Under the pieces are notes generated by a model. The model saw only the letters and a program-made list of their open reading frames with translations. It ran no database searches and had not been told where the DNA came from. A program made the position numbers and the translations under genes. Of a stretch of 64,000 nucleotides of DNA, positions 18,090 to 26,762 are shown in pieces. The stretch comes from Eubacteriales bacterium (GTDB lineage: Bacteria > Bacillota > Clostridia > Peptostreptococcales > Anaerovoracaceae): contig JAQWBM010000003.1 of the NCBI GenBank assembly GCA_028706405.1, positions 31,152 to 95,151 of the forward strand, read 5' to 3'. Position 1 is the stretch's first letter, and each line of letters begins with the position of its first letter.

Positions 18090-19184
18090 GTGAAAACCCA
18101 TGCCATCATACCCATATTTATTCCCCATCTGGGCTGCCCTAACGACTGCGTATTCTGCAATCAAAAGGCAATCACGGCCAGAATGCAGCCACTTGGAAAG
18201 GATGATGTAAGGGATATCATTGAAAAATATCTTCCGACACTATCAAACCGCGGGATCAAAACAGTGGAAGCAGCATTTTATGGCGGCAGCTTTACCGGGA
18301 TTCCAATAAGGCTCCAACAGGAATACCTTTCTGTGGCGAAAGAATACAAAGATAAAGGGCTGATTCAGAAAATACATCTTTCAACGCGCCCCGATTATAT
18401 TGATTCCGCGATTCTCGACAATCTGAAAAGCTGCGGTGCGGATATCATCGAGCTTGGAGTACAATCCTTTGATGAGGAGGTTCTAAGGCTGTCCAACAGA
18501 GGCCATAGCCGGGAATCGGTTTTCAGGGCTTCAGAAATGGTAAAGGATTACGGATTTGAGCTGGGACTGCAGCTGATGATCGGTTTACCCGGCGACACTC
18601 ATGAGAAATCCATCCGGTCAGCGGCTGAAGCGGTAAAAATCAAGCCCTCAATAGCTCGCATCTATCCTACTATCATCATACAAAACACTGAATTGGACCA
18701 TATGTACCAACGGAAGGAATACATCCCGCTGACGCTTGAGGATGCCGTGAGAACAGCAAAAGGAATGTACCTTATCTTAAAAAATTCGGGAATTAATGTA
18801 ATCAGGATCGGGCTCAAAAGTACAGACATAATCAATGAAAATGGTCAGATCATCGGAGGCACCTATCATCCCGCCTTCCGTCAGCTGGTAGAAGCAGAGA
18901 TTGCCAGAGAAAACTTGGAAAAACAGCTTCAAGAAATAATAAAAAGCAGTCACATTCCAGATAAAAAATCTCAAAAGAATTTTAACGAAAAAACTCCGCC
19001 AGTTATAGGCTTTTACAGCAATGGACCCTCCTTCTCCTATATGATAGGAAACCGAAAGTCCAACAAACTGTATTTTGAAAAAAAATATCCACATGTCCGT
19101 TTTACCTTTCATGTGGATCCGAATCTGGCGAATCAAGCTTACCTCGCTGCACCGATTGCCCATTACGGCAGTTTATTCCGATAA
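18090..19184 (+). CDS. Radical SAM protein, Elp3/oxygen-independent coproporphyrinogen oxidase-like
   Basis: From the GTG at 18090 the protein opens with KTHAIIPIFIPHLGCPNDC, the usual start of this clostridial family. The [4Fe-4S]-SAM motif is CPNDCVFC. FYGGSFTGIP, LSTRPDYID, ELGVQSFDEEVL and GLQLMIGLPGD are the typical Elp3-type core strands. No acetyltransferase domain is present, so tRNA modification as by full Elp3 is unlikely; the substrate is unknown. The frame is open back to a TTG at 17976, but that part is merely the translation of a palindromic repeat. AGAGAG precedes the GTG. Confidence 0.85.
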   Translation: MKTHAIIPIFIPHLGCPNDCVFCNQKAITARMQPLGKDDVRDIIEKYLPTLSNRGIKTVEAAFYGGSFTGIPIRLQQEYLSVAKEYKDKGLIQKIHLSTRPDYIDSAILDNLKSCGADIIELGVQSFDEEVLRLSNRGHSRESVFRASEMVKDYGFELGLQLMIGLPGDTHEKSIRSAAEAVKIKPSIARIYPTIIIQNTELDHMYQRKEYIPLTLEDAVRTAKGMYLILKNSGINVIRIGLKSTDIINENGQIIGGTYHPAFRQLVEAEIARENLEKQLQEIIKSSHIPDKKSQKNFNEKTPPVIGFYSNGPSFSYMIGNRKSNKLYFEKKYPHVRFTFHVDPNLANQAYLAAPIAHYGSLFR

Positions 19185-19221
19185 AAGCCTGAGCTGTAAC
19201 GGCAATTTAAGACAGACGCCT

Positions 19222-20580
19222 TTAATTCTTTAGGCTCTGTATAGGCGCCGGGATTCTTCCTCCTCGGTTGATCATCACTGCCGGTGACATTTTGTTGATC
19301 TTCATAACAGGTCCGTTACCAAGAAGACCGCCGAATTCAATTTCTTCCCCTTCACTCTTGCCGATCGCCGGAATCAGTCTGACCGCAGTGGTTTTAGAAT
19401 TGATCATTCCGATAGCTGCTTCATCTGCAATAATGGCTGAAATAATCTCCGAGGGAGTATCTCCCGGAATCACAACCATGTCAATTCCCACAGAACAGAC
19501 AGCGGTCATCGCTTCCAGTTTTTCGATGGACAGCGCACCGCTGCGGGCTGCTTCGATCATTCCCGCATCTTCGGTCACAGGAATAAAGGCTCCTGACAAG
19601 CCCCCTACGTTGGAAGAAGCCATCACACCGCCTTTTTTCACCGCATCGTTGAGCAATGCAAGGGCAGCGGTCGTTCCGTGGGCTCCGCATTTCTCCAAGC
19701 CGATCTCTTCTAATATATAGGCAACCGAATCTCCTATTGCAGGAGTTGGCGCCAGGGACAGATCAACGATCCCGAAAGGAACCCCAAGGCGATTTGAAGC
19801 CTCACTGCCGACCAGCTGTCCCATACGCGTGATCTTAAAAGCCGTTCTTTTTATGATGTCTGCAATCTGTGTCAAATCACAGTCTTGACCGGTTTTCTTG
19901 AGAGCAGCACGTACTACTCCTGGACCGGAAACACCTACGTTGATAACGCAATCCGGTTCCCCCGGCCCATGAAATGCTCCCGCCATAAAAGGATTATCTT
20001 CCGGCGCATTGCAGAAAACAACCAGCTTTGCAGCCCCTATGCACTGATTTTCCGCAGTAAGCTCAGCGGTCTCCCGTATGATCGTTCCCATGGTTTTTAC
20101 CGCGTCCATATTGATTCCCGATTTAGTGGATCCTATGTTTACGGAGGAACAGACAAATTCTGTACCGGCTAATGCGCGAGGTATGGCTTCGATCAGTTCT
20201 CTGTCTCCCGGGGAGAAGCCCTTGTGAACCAACGCGGAAAAACCGCCGATGAAATTCACGCCCACGTCTTTTGCGGCTCTGTCCAGGGCAAGCGCATATT
20301 TCAAGGGATCCCCTCCCGAAGCGCCCACAAGCATCGCGATTGGTGTTACCGAAATTCTTTTATTGATAATCGGGATTCCATATTTCTGCTCAATGTCACA
20401 TCCGGTCTGAACCAGATCCTTTGCACAGCGATAGATTTTTTCATATACTTTATCACAAGAACGGCCGATATCGCTGTCGCAGCAATCCAAAAGAGAAATC
20501 CCCATAGTTATCGTCCTGATGTCCAGATTTTCATCCTGTATCATGGTTATCGTTTCCATGATATCAGTCATATTAAGCAT
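19222..20580 (-). CDS. UPF0210 (PFL-fold DUF711) family protein
   Basis: The 452-residue length equals the family norm. Blocks [49 protein letters not shown] [35 protein letters not shown], and [15 protein letters not shown] identify UPF0210. The structure is related to glycyl radical enzyme barrels, but the function is unknown. The ACT-domain gene (20628-20891) lies 48 bp upstream on the same strand, the conserved arrangement for this pair. Confidence 0.93.
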   Translation of the reverse strand: MLNMTDIMETITMIQDENLDIRTITMGISLLDCCDSDIGRSCDKVYEKIYRCAKDLVQTGCDIEQKYGIPIINKRISVTPIAMLVGASGGDPLKYALALDRAAKDVGVNFIGGFSALVHKGFSPGDRELIEAIPRALAGTEFVCSSVNIGSTKSGINMDAVKTMGTIIRETAELTAENQCIGAAKLVVFCNAPEDNPFMAGAFHGPGEPDCVINVGVSGPGVVRAALKKTGQDCDLTQIADIIKRTAFKITRMGQLVGSEASNRLGVPFGIVDLSLAPTPAIGDSVAYILEEIGLEKCGAHGTTAALALLNDAVKKGGVMASSNVGGLSGAFIPVTEDAGMIEAARSGALSIEKLEAMTAVCSVGIDMVVIPGDTPSEIISAIIADEAAIGMINSKTTAVRLIPAIGKSEGEEIEFGGLLGNGPVMKINKMSPAVMINRGGRIPAPIQSLKN

Positions 20581-20627
20581 TTACTACCTCCAATATATTT
20601 ATAGATCATTTTCATTTTTTCACATTG

Positions 20628-20891
20628 TCATACGCGGTGCATGGAGTTAAAAATATCCTCATGCATTACATGTATTTTCATGCCTGGTACATTTTGTTTA
20701 AGATTCTCCTGAAGCTGACTCAAATCACAATTCATTTTTTCTATATCAATCAGCATGACCATGGCAAAGAACTCTTGAAGCACAGATTGTGTCACTTCGA
20801 TCACATTTGCATTTGCCTCCGCGCAAATTGTGCTCACCTTTGCCAGAATACCGACCATATCTCTGCCGATCACAGTAATTACTGCTCTCAT
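20628..20891 (-). CDS. ACT-domain protein (UPF0237)
   Basis: The 87-residue single ACT domain opens MRAVITVIGRDMVGILAKVS, then NVIEVTQSVLQEFFAMVMLI, the standard beta-alpha-beta pattern of this short family, which binds small ligands such as amino acids. It is encoded just before UPF0210 and probably regulates or accompanies it. A GGAGGAATT site precedes the ATG. Confidence 0.95.
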   Translation of the reverse strand: MRAVITVIGRDMVGILAKVSTICAEANANVIEVTQSVLQEFFAMVMLIDIEKMNCDLSQLQENLKQNVPGMKIHVMHEDIFNSMHRV

Positions 20892-21079
20892 TTATAATTC
20901 CTCCTTAAACATATTAATCAATCGGTCATTGATTTTACTACTTATTTTAGCATAAGATAATTTAAAAATATATAGGCAATCATCTCTCGGTCTCTTGTTA
21001 TCATGTTTTGTCCCTGATAAAATGATAATAATAATTAAATATAGAGCAAAGTATAGCCTTGATTAGAAATGGAAGTTCT

Positions 21080-21487
21080 ATGATGAGTAATAACACGCAA
21101 AAAATGAATGAAATGCTGGAAAAAAAGGTATGGGCAGTTGTAGGTGCAACGCCTAATCAGAATAAAACCGCTAATAGAATTTATCACACGCTCCGTTCAC
21201 ACGGATATGAAACCTATGCCGTAAACCCCAACTATACGGAAATGGAGGACGGGTCCAAATGCTATGCAAGTCTGGATGACCTTCCAAAAAAAGCAGAATG
21301 CGTTGATTTTGTCATTCCTCCGGATATAACATTAAAAAGCTTGGAAGAATTAAATCCTGAATTATACCCATATATTTGGCTTCAACCGGGTACATACGAT
21401 AAAGATATCGTTGAATTTGCAGAAAAGAAAGGATTTAAGGTCGTACACGAAGGTGCTTGTGCAATGGCGGCTGTGCGCTCAAGATAA
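21080..21487 (+). CDS. CoA-binding (YccU-type) protein
   Basis: The Rossmann-fold protein has VWAVVGATPNQNKTANRIYH at the N-terminus, YAVNPNYTEMEDGSKCYASL in the middle, and VHEGACAMAAVRSR at the end. This is the stand-alone CoA_binding_2 family (about 135 residues), assumed to bind CoA; the reaction is unknown. The ATG at 21080 follows GGAAG; a TTG at 21059 in frame has no site. It converges with fmnB, with 15 bp between stops. Confidence 0.9.
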   Translation: MMSNNTQKMNEMLEKKVWAVVGATPNQNKTANRIYHTLRSHGYETYAVNPNYTEMEDGSKCYASLDDLPKKAECVDFVIPPDITLKSLEELNPELYPYIWLQPGTYDKDIVEFAEKKGFKVVHEGACAMAAVRSR

Positions 21488-21502
21488 GGATCTGTTAATC
21501 AT

Positions 21503-22546
21503 TTAATCATTGGTATATTCATTGTAATTTGAGCTGTATCTGATTTCGCCGTCATGAAACACCCAAACAGCTTCCGTATCGGGAAGGCTTTCAATCAACG
21601 CCAATCCTTGCTCAAAGGGCATGGTGAATACAGAAGTCGAAAGCGCATCCGCTAAGCCTGAATCAGGACAGAGTATAGAAACAGAAGCAAAGTATTCTGC
21701 AGGAAACAGTGTGACCGGGTCAATGATATGGTGATATCTCCTGCCGTTTACAGTATAATATCTTTCATATATGCCACTGGTTACCAGGGATGCATCCTCT
21801 AATTCCACTCTGCTGATATTTTTGCCATCTACATCGAGTGGATTTTTAATGCCCACAGTCCAGCGGGCTCCGCTATCTGCTTTAACACCAATGGAACGAA
21901 CATTTCCGCCCACGCTGATCAATGCTGATGTTAATCCATTGTCCAATGCCATTTTGCTGATCTCCTCCACAGCATAACCCTTTGCAATGGCACCCACATC
22001 AAGACTCATTCCAGAGTCTGCCAGAAATACCGTTGCGCTTTCCTCATCAATGATAAGCTGACTGATATCAGTGTGTTTTGCAGCCTCCATCAGCATTTCC
22101 ACAGGCGGCAACTCCGCCTTTTCCGGGTTTTCAATCCCTTCATCCCTGTAATCATGCCATATTTTCAGAACAGCTCCAAAAGCAACATTAATTTTGCCAT
22201 CGGACATCTCGTATGCTTCTTTTGAAAAAAGAAGCATATCAATAATTCTGCGATCTACCTCAACCGGGGCTATCCCTGCTTGATCATTTATCGTTTTCAT
22301 ATTATTAATTCCATCGTAACCGTTGTAGATATCATAAAGCTGGTGATATTCTTCAAGATTGTCATGAATCATTTGTACCTGATCAGCAAATTCCTCTTTG
22401 CTTTCAGAATACCCGACAATTTGCGTAATGGTATCAAACAGCATCAGAAATTCCGCCTCGTATCGGGTCTTTTCCTGACTGGAACAGGCGGATAGATTAA
22501 TTGACAATATCAGGGCGATGATGACTGCGGTTATTTTTTTTACCAA
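21503..22546 (-). CDS. fmnB: FAD:protein FMN transferase (FmnB/ApbE), lipoprotein
   Basis: The 347-residue enzyme has a lipoprotein signal with lipobox LSAC (Cys21), so it works outside the membrane. ApbE-type flavin transferases use FAD to link FMN covalently to Thr in Dxx(S/T)GAT-like motifs. Family blocks are MLFDTITQIVGYS, DVGAIAKGYAVEEI (Mg/FAD site), SVGGNVRSIG, SLVTSGIYERYYTVNGRRYHHI (within the block), IDPVTLFPAE, and ALSTSVFTMPFEQGLALIES. It is the last gene of the EET operon and is separated from pplA by a palindrome. Likely targets are PplA and, as proposed here, Ndh2. Confidence 0.93.
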   Translation of the reverse strand: MVKKITAVIIALILSINLSACSSQEKTRYEAEFLMLFDTITQIVGYSESKEEFADQVQMIHDNLEEYHQLYDIYNGYDGINNMKTINDQAGIAPVEVDRRIIDMLLFSKEAYEMSDGKINVAFGAVLKIWHDYRDEGIENPEKAELPPVEMLMEAAKHTDISQLIIDEESATVFLADSGMSLDVGAIAKGYAVEEISKMALDNGLTSALISVGGNVRSIGVKADSGARWTVGIKNPLDVDGKNISRVELEDASLVTSGIYERYYTVNGRRYHHIIDPVTLFPAEYFASVSILCPDSGLADALSTSVFTMPFEQGLALIESLPDTEAVWVFHDGEIRYSSNYNEYTND

Positions 22547-22648
22547 GGTGTTTTCTCCGATGACTAGTATAACGTTTTCTAATAGTTATTCAGAATACGC
22601 TATATCAGTATTCCGTATCATGAGCTGAGCTGATCCTGTCGTCACCGC

Positions 22649-22728
22649 CACACTGGCGAAAGCATCGGCTGAAGTATACAAAACCCCGACCAGTCGGTGA
22701 GGACGCAGCGAATGCCTTCGCCAATGTG
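22649..22728. repeat. REP-like palindrome, family 1, copy 2
   Basis: Arms 22649-22671 and 22706-22728 match at 19 of 23 positions, with a loop holding AAAACCCCGACC. The core GGCGAAGGCATTCGCTG is related to the copy at 17961-18039. It lies between pplA and fmnB on their transcript, where it could stabilise the pplA mRNA or reduce fmnB expression. Confidence 0.7.
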
Positions 22729-22751
22729 AACAGTAACATACCGATCAGTTC

Positions 22752-23780
22752 TTATTTCGCCATGTTATTTGCCTTTTCTAAGATCGAAATGAAATCACTT
22801 ACATGGATAGTTACAGAAGATGTCAAATCTTCCTCTGTTGGAACTCCCGCTTCGAGTGAGATTCCCTTTACATCATCCAAAGTTTTTCCTACGATATATT
22901 TTGCAAATGCGTCAGCCTGTTCGTTCCACTCTTTACCGATAGAAGATGCCTCCTTCATACCATAAGCATCACCCAGCTCGTTCTTTGTCTGATAGGATGC
23001 ATTGATATCGGAAGTGATCTTGCCTTCAGTTGTGAAATTCAGGTTGGTCTGGGAAGCATCGATGATACTGCTTGTGATAACACCGTCAGCATCGAATGTG
23101 GTTGCAGTGTAGTATGTGTAAGCCTGTGCAAGTCCTTCTTCTTGAGCAGCATCAACTGACTTGGCAATAGTTGTTACAACACCCAATCCGAGCTTGTCAT
23201 CAGCAGCAGCTCCAAGGTTCTGAGCATTAGCTGCAGCCTTTTCTATCGCATCAATATATCCTTGGATCTTGATCGTTACAGTCGCGGCAAGATCTTCATC
23301 TGCGGGACCTCCCGTTTCATTCAGAGCAATACCTTTTACTTCATCAACGGTTTTCCCGATTACATAATCGGATAATGCATTGGCTTGTTCACTCCACTCT
23401 TTACCTATGGATGACAACTCGCCCATTCCATATTCTTCACCAAGCTCCTGCTTAGATACAAATACGGTGTCAAGAGGAGTAACGATTTTGCCTTCATTTG
23501 AAATCTCGATCTTAGTCTGAGCAGTATCAATGGCGCATTTCAAGATTGTTCCGGCATCATCTACCGTTACGGCAACAACTACCGAATCAACTTGAGCCAC
23601 TCCGTTTTCTTCACCTGCATCCACTGACTTCTCAGTAGAGGTTATCACTGCGAGACCAGTTTTTGCATCATCACCGGTTGCCGGTGTCCCCTCAGGATCT
23701 TTCGTTTTTTCAGTGCCACATGCTGCAAATGCCAGCATTACCATGGCCATAATCAATAATAATACAAGTTTCTTTTTCAT
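22752..23780 (-). CDS. pplA: PplA-like extracellular flavoprotein (lipoprotein, two FMN-binding repeats)
   Basis: The 342-residue lipoprotein has its lipobox at FAAC (Cys21) and then a Thr/Asp/Gly linker. Two similar domains (about 40-182 and 195-342) each contain GLAVITSTEKSVDA- or GLGVVTTIAKSVDA-type openings, SSIGKEW(S/N)EQA, IVGKT and a final motif. That motif is DLAATVT (163-169) in the first and DLTSSVT (318-324) in the second. Both fit Dxx(S/T/A)(G/S/T)xT, the acceptor for covalent FMN, with Thr169 and Thr324 as candidate sites. In Listeria, PplA is the flavinylated lipoprotein that passes electrons out of the envelope. It sits between eetB and fmnB. Confidence 0.9.
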   Translation of the reverse strand: MKKKLVLLLIMAMVMLAFAACGTEKTKDPEGTPATGDDAKTGLAVITSTEKSVDAGEENGVAQVDSVVVAVTVDDAGTILKCAIDTAQTKIEISNEGKIVTPLDTVFVSKQELGEEYGMGELSSIGKEWSEQANALSDYVIGKTVDEVKGIALNETGGPADEDLAATVTIKIQGYIDAIEKAAANAQNLGAAADDKLGLGVVTTIAKSVDAAQEEGLAQAYTYYTATTFDADGVITSSIIDASQTNLNFTTEGKITSDINASYQTKNELGDAYGMKEASSIGKEWNEQADAFAKYIVGKTLDDVKGISLEAGVPTEEDLTSSVTIHVSDFISILEKANNMAK

Positions 23781-23880
23781 AATTCTCCTCCAATTATTTT
23801 TTACTGGGGATTGGCTTATAACGTACCCCTAATTTATTATTAAGCCAACTATCTTATTCCTGGCATAATAAACTGAATTA

Positions 23881-24420
23881 TCAAAGCAACCTTTTAAAGG
23901 CTGGCATAATATACTTTAAAAGCGTTGAGGTCACTATCCCGGCTGCCAATCCTGAGACCAGCAATACCGGAAAGTATGCCCACATATTCATACCCGCATA
24001 GATTATGGTTATAACAAAAAATTGACCGACATTATGGCTTACCGCCCCAAATATGCTTAGAACCATATAAGTTATTTTATCCTTAAAAATTATCATCAGC
24101 AATATCATGACCGTTATAGAAAGCATCCCTCCAGCCAGACTCAACAGACCGGCTATCGCCCCACGTGTAATGAAAACAAAGAACGCCTTCAGAATTCCTA
24201 TTGTGTACGCTTGTTTTTTTCCAAGAAAAAACAATGCAAACATGACGGCGATATTAGATAATCCGAATTTTACTCCCGGGACTGGAATAGGAACCGGCGG
24301 AAGTATATTTTCCACGATGGCAAGAACCAGAGCAGCTGCGAATACCATTGAGGTCAGTACCATAATCTGTGTTTTATTCTTATTTTCTAACATTGATTTA
24401 GTCGTAAGCTTATTGTCCAT
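23881..24420 (-). CDS. eetB: EetB-like Gx/ECF-type transporter (heptaprenyl diphosphate synthase component I family)
   Basis: About 179 residues with five or six membrane helices. Blocks include TSMVFAAALVLAIVENILPP, PVPGVKFGLSNIAVMFALFF, and GAIAGLLSLAGGMLSITVMI. The family is annotated as heptaprenyl diphosphate synthase component I or Gx transporter. In EET loci it is EetB, thought to help move flavin (FAD precursor) across the membrane for FmnB. The ATG at 24420 has AAAGGA upstream; the longer frame to 24492 overlaps eetA without a ribosome site. Confidence 0.88.
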   Translation of the reverse strand: MDNKLTTKSMLENKNKTQIMVLTSMVFAAALVLAIVENILPPVPIPVPGVKFGLSNIAVMFALFFLGKKQAYTIGILKAFFVFITRGAIAGLLSLAGGMLSITVMILLMIIFKDKITYMVLSIFGAVSHNVGQFFVITIIYAGMNMWAYFPVLLVSGLAAGIVTSTLLKYIMPAFKRLL

Positions 24421-24436
24421 GACAATCCTTTCAGTA

Positions 24437-24829
24437 TTATTGACCAATGACCAGATCCACATCTCTCTCATCACTCTCCTTTTCAGGTACAATTTTCATT
24501 ACGACTCCGTTAGGGAGGCAGGCTGCAAATTGACCTGTTTTACTTATCCTTCCTGCTTGAATGCAGACTTTGTCGGGACAATCGGATTCAATAAATGCTA
24601 TGGAGCCGTCCTCATAGACTTGTAACAATATACTATTATCCTGCGGTATGGTGATTAATCTTTCTTTACCCTGGCTTAGATCCACTGTTGTGATCAGATC
24701 GTTATAATAATAGAGCTCTGCCTTAACTTCATCCTCAGAGATAAAAAACTTATAAATTCCCATTAATGCCCCGCTGACTGCAAGTATACAGACTATTATT
24801 ATAATATCTGTTATTTTAAAAAATTTCAT
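24437..24829 (-). CDS. eetA: EetA-like NusG domain II membrane protein
   Basis: The 130-residue protein has one N-terminal helix (ITDIIIIVCILAVSGALMGI) and an extracytoplasmic NusG domain II. Signature ESDCPDKVCIQAGRI (Cys84, Cys89) is followed by GQFAACLPNGVVMKI (Cys104). It lies 16 bp before eetB. The EetA/EetB pair is fixed in Gram-positive EET loci and is thought to support flavin supply or assembly. The conserved Cys could form a disulfide or bind metal; this is inference. Confidence 0.9.
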   Translation of the reverse strand: MKFFKITDIIIIVCILAVSGALMGIYKFFISEDEVKAELYYYNDLITTVDLSQGKERLITIPQDNSILLQVYEDGSIAFIESDCPDKVCIQAGRISKTGQFAACLPNGVVMKIVPEKESDERDVDLVIGQ

Positions 24830-24852
24830 ACACTCTGCCTCCGCCTCTCTTT

Positions 24853-25758
24853 TCAGAAAATCAAACCGCTCAAAAATATTAGCATCGTTATAGTTCCCAT
24901 CATTATTAAATAATTCTTGATAGATACCATAAACGTTGTTTTTTTGTCCTGTTCCCTAAAGAACAACCGGATGTTTCTATGCACAGGTACAAACGTTATC
25001 ATGAATAAAAGGCAAATTGGGGACAATATCTGAAGGGCAGTCATAATCATCAATGCCAGATAACAACTGTAATAAATTCCCGCAAACAGATAGAGGGCTT
25101 TCCTTACTCCCAGATAATATGGCAAGGTATGACGCTTAACTAAGATGTCACGCTCCAGATCGCATATATTATTCGCCAGCATTATGTTTGCTGTGGAGCA
25201 CACAGGTATAATAGAGAGCATCATTGCAGTCAAGAGCGGGAAAATCTCCAAGGTGATGCTTATTGTCTGCATATTTCCGGTGAGGACCAGATAAGTCCCC
25301 TCCGGCATGTTTATATAAAGCAGAATAAACGGTATAAAAAATCCATAAAAAATCCCGGAAAGTACCTCACCCCAGGGTTGTCTTGATATGGGTATCGGTC
25401 CGTAGGTGTAAAAAATACCGCACAAAAAGCAGAGTCCCCCAAGTAAAAGTACCACGATATCAGTAAGATAAACCAGATACAATGCAAGCATCAAGCTGGC
25501 AATCAGAAGAGTCATCAAGATTATCAGGGCATTGCCTCTCTTGAAATGAAGCTTCTGATCGTTGGTTTTTGTATCTATATAATTGTTGATTGCCGTTGTC
25601 GCCAGATCGAACAGGAACATTGCCCCAAAGAAAATAAGGGTTACACTCCAATCGATCTGCTGATTACTGTAAAACAAGAAGGCAATGGTCATTAAGAATG
25701 CAAAGATACTTGTTATCTTTGTTTTTATCTCAACATAGTCCAAAATTTTTTTTACCAT
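24853..25758 (-). CDS. dmkA: UbiA-type prenyltransferase (DmkA/MenA-like)
   Basis: The 301-residue, roughly nine-helix protein has the first Asp-rich motif as NNYIDTKTND (58-67) and the second as NNICDLERDI. It would join a polyprenyl chain to the naphthoquinone ring to make demethylmenaquinone. In EET loci DmkA serves a quinone pool dedicated to extracellular transfer. It is encoded between dmkB and eetA in one operon with gaps of about 25 bp. No methyltransferase (menG) is nearby, consistent with demethylmenaquinone as product; no other naphthoquinone genes are in the window. Confidence 0.9.
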   Translation of the reverse strand: MVKKILDYVEIKTKITSIFAFLMTIAFLFYSNQQIDWSVTLIFFGAMFLFDLATTAINNYIDTKTNDQKLHFKRGNALIILMTLLIASLMLALYLVYLTDIVVLLLGGLCFLCGIFYTYGPIPISRQPWGEVLSGIFYGFFIPFILLYINMPEGTYLVLTGNMQTISITLEIFPLLTAMMLSIIPVCSTANIMLANNICDLERDILVKRHTLPYYLGVRKALYLFAGIYYSCYLALMIMTALQILSPICLLFMITFVPVHRNIRLFFREQDKKTTFMVSIKNYLIMMGTITMLIFLSGLIF

Positions 25759-25783
25759 GTATTTTCCAACCCCCGTCTCCTTG

Positions 25784-26752
25784 CTACAATCGCAGGGATT
25801 TATCCAGAATAACCTTCAGCTTGTTTTCCTTTTCCTGCGGCAGCTGCATATCTTGGAGCAGCTGCATGGATTTATTGTAATATTCATTAGCCACCAATCT
25901 CGTATAATCCAGACCGCCGGTTTGCAACACCATTTTATTTATTTCACTTCTGGGCAAGATGCATTCTCTTGCCTTATTCTTAAAATTCTCCAGCTTTTTA
26001 AACGTATAAATCAAAGGTAATGTGATCACGTTTTGTTCATAATCTGACTGGACCGGTTTTTTCGCCGATTCCTCAGACGCCTCAAAATCCATGCAGTCAT
26101 CGGTCAGCTGAAATATCATGCCCGCATATCTTCCCAATCTTGCATATTTTTTCACTATACGGAAATCCTTTTCAACAAGAGCAGCGCCCACATAAAATGC
26201 TGCTTCAAAAAGGGCTGCTGTTTTTCCGGAAACTATTCTCAAGTATTGCCGTACTGACAGGTCAACATTGCCGTTATTAATATGTTGGTATAATTCTCCC
26301 AAGCAAACCCGGCTTATATAGTCCGGCATTTTAAATTTCATATAATCTTCCTGCGTAGACTCTTCCGCAACGGAAGCAGCTATTTTCAAGGCCATGCATA
26401 CCAGATAGTCTCCGCAGATCACCGCGGTCCTCCGGCCATATTTTTTCTGAAGTGTGATCTCTCCCCTTCGCAGGTCGGCATCATCTATCACATCATCGTG
26501 CACAAGAGTTGCCAAATGCAAAATTTCAACCGCTACAGCCAACTTTACAGCATTTTCCGGTATCCGATTTTCCTCATCCATTGCACATGCGATAACAGAA
26601 GCTGCCCGAATGCCCTTTCCGGTCGAGGCGGCCAGATGCTTTGTATAGCTGCGTATTATAATCGGAGCCTTTTTCAACATCCTGCCAATCTCATATTTTA
26701 CTTGTTCGATTGATTCTTCGTATTGGGATTTTATTTCTATAACGTTTCCCAT
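25784..26752 (-). CDS. dmkB: Polyprenyl diphosphate synthase (DmkB)
   Basis: The all-helical trans-prenyltransferase has a first Asp-rich motif HDDVIDDADLRRG (DDVIDD at 86-91) and a second QLTDDCMDFE. It also has GKGIRAASVIACA (substrate Lys/Arg) and SGKTAALFEAAFYVGA. It makes the side chain that DmkA attaches to the quinone. The ATG at 26752 is preceded by AAGGA; an upstream ATG at 26770 overlaps ndh2. Length (322) fits the family. It is the second gene of the EET operon. Confidence 0.93.
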   Translation of the reverse strand: MGNVIEIKSQYEESIEQVKYEIGRMLKKAPIIIRSYTKHLAASTGKGIRAASVIACAMDEENRIPENAVKLAVAVEILHLATLVHDDVIDDADLRRGEITLQKKYGRRTAVICGDYLVCMALKIAASVAEESTQEDYMKFKMPDYISRVCLGELYQHINNGNVDLSVRQYLRIVSGKTAALFEAAFYVGAALVEKDFRIVKKYARLGRYAGMIFQLTDDCMDFEASEESAKKPVQSDYEQNVITLPLIYTFKKLENFKNKARECILPRSEINKMVLQTGGLDYTRLVANEYYNKSMQLLQDMQLPQEKENKLKVILDKSLRL

Positions 26753-26762
26753 AAAATTTTCC

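Noticed and set aside
19268..19720. Plus-strand frame opposite the UPF0210 gene
   Set aside because: It is an antisense shadow with no ribosome site; the minus-strand product matches a conserved family over its full length.
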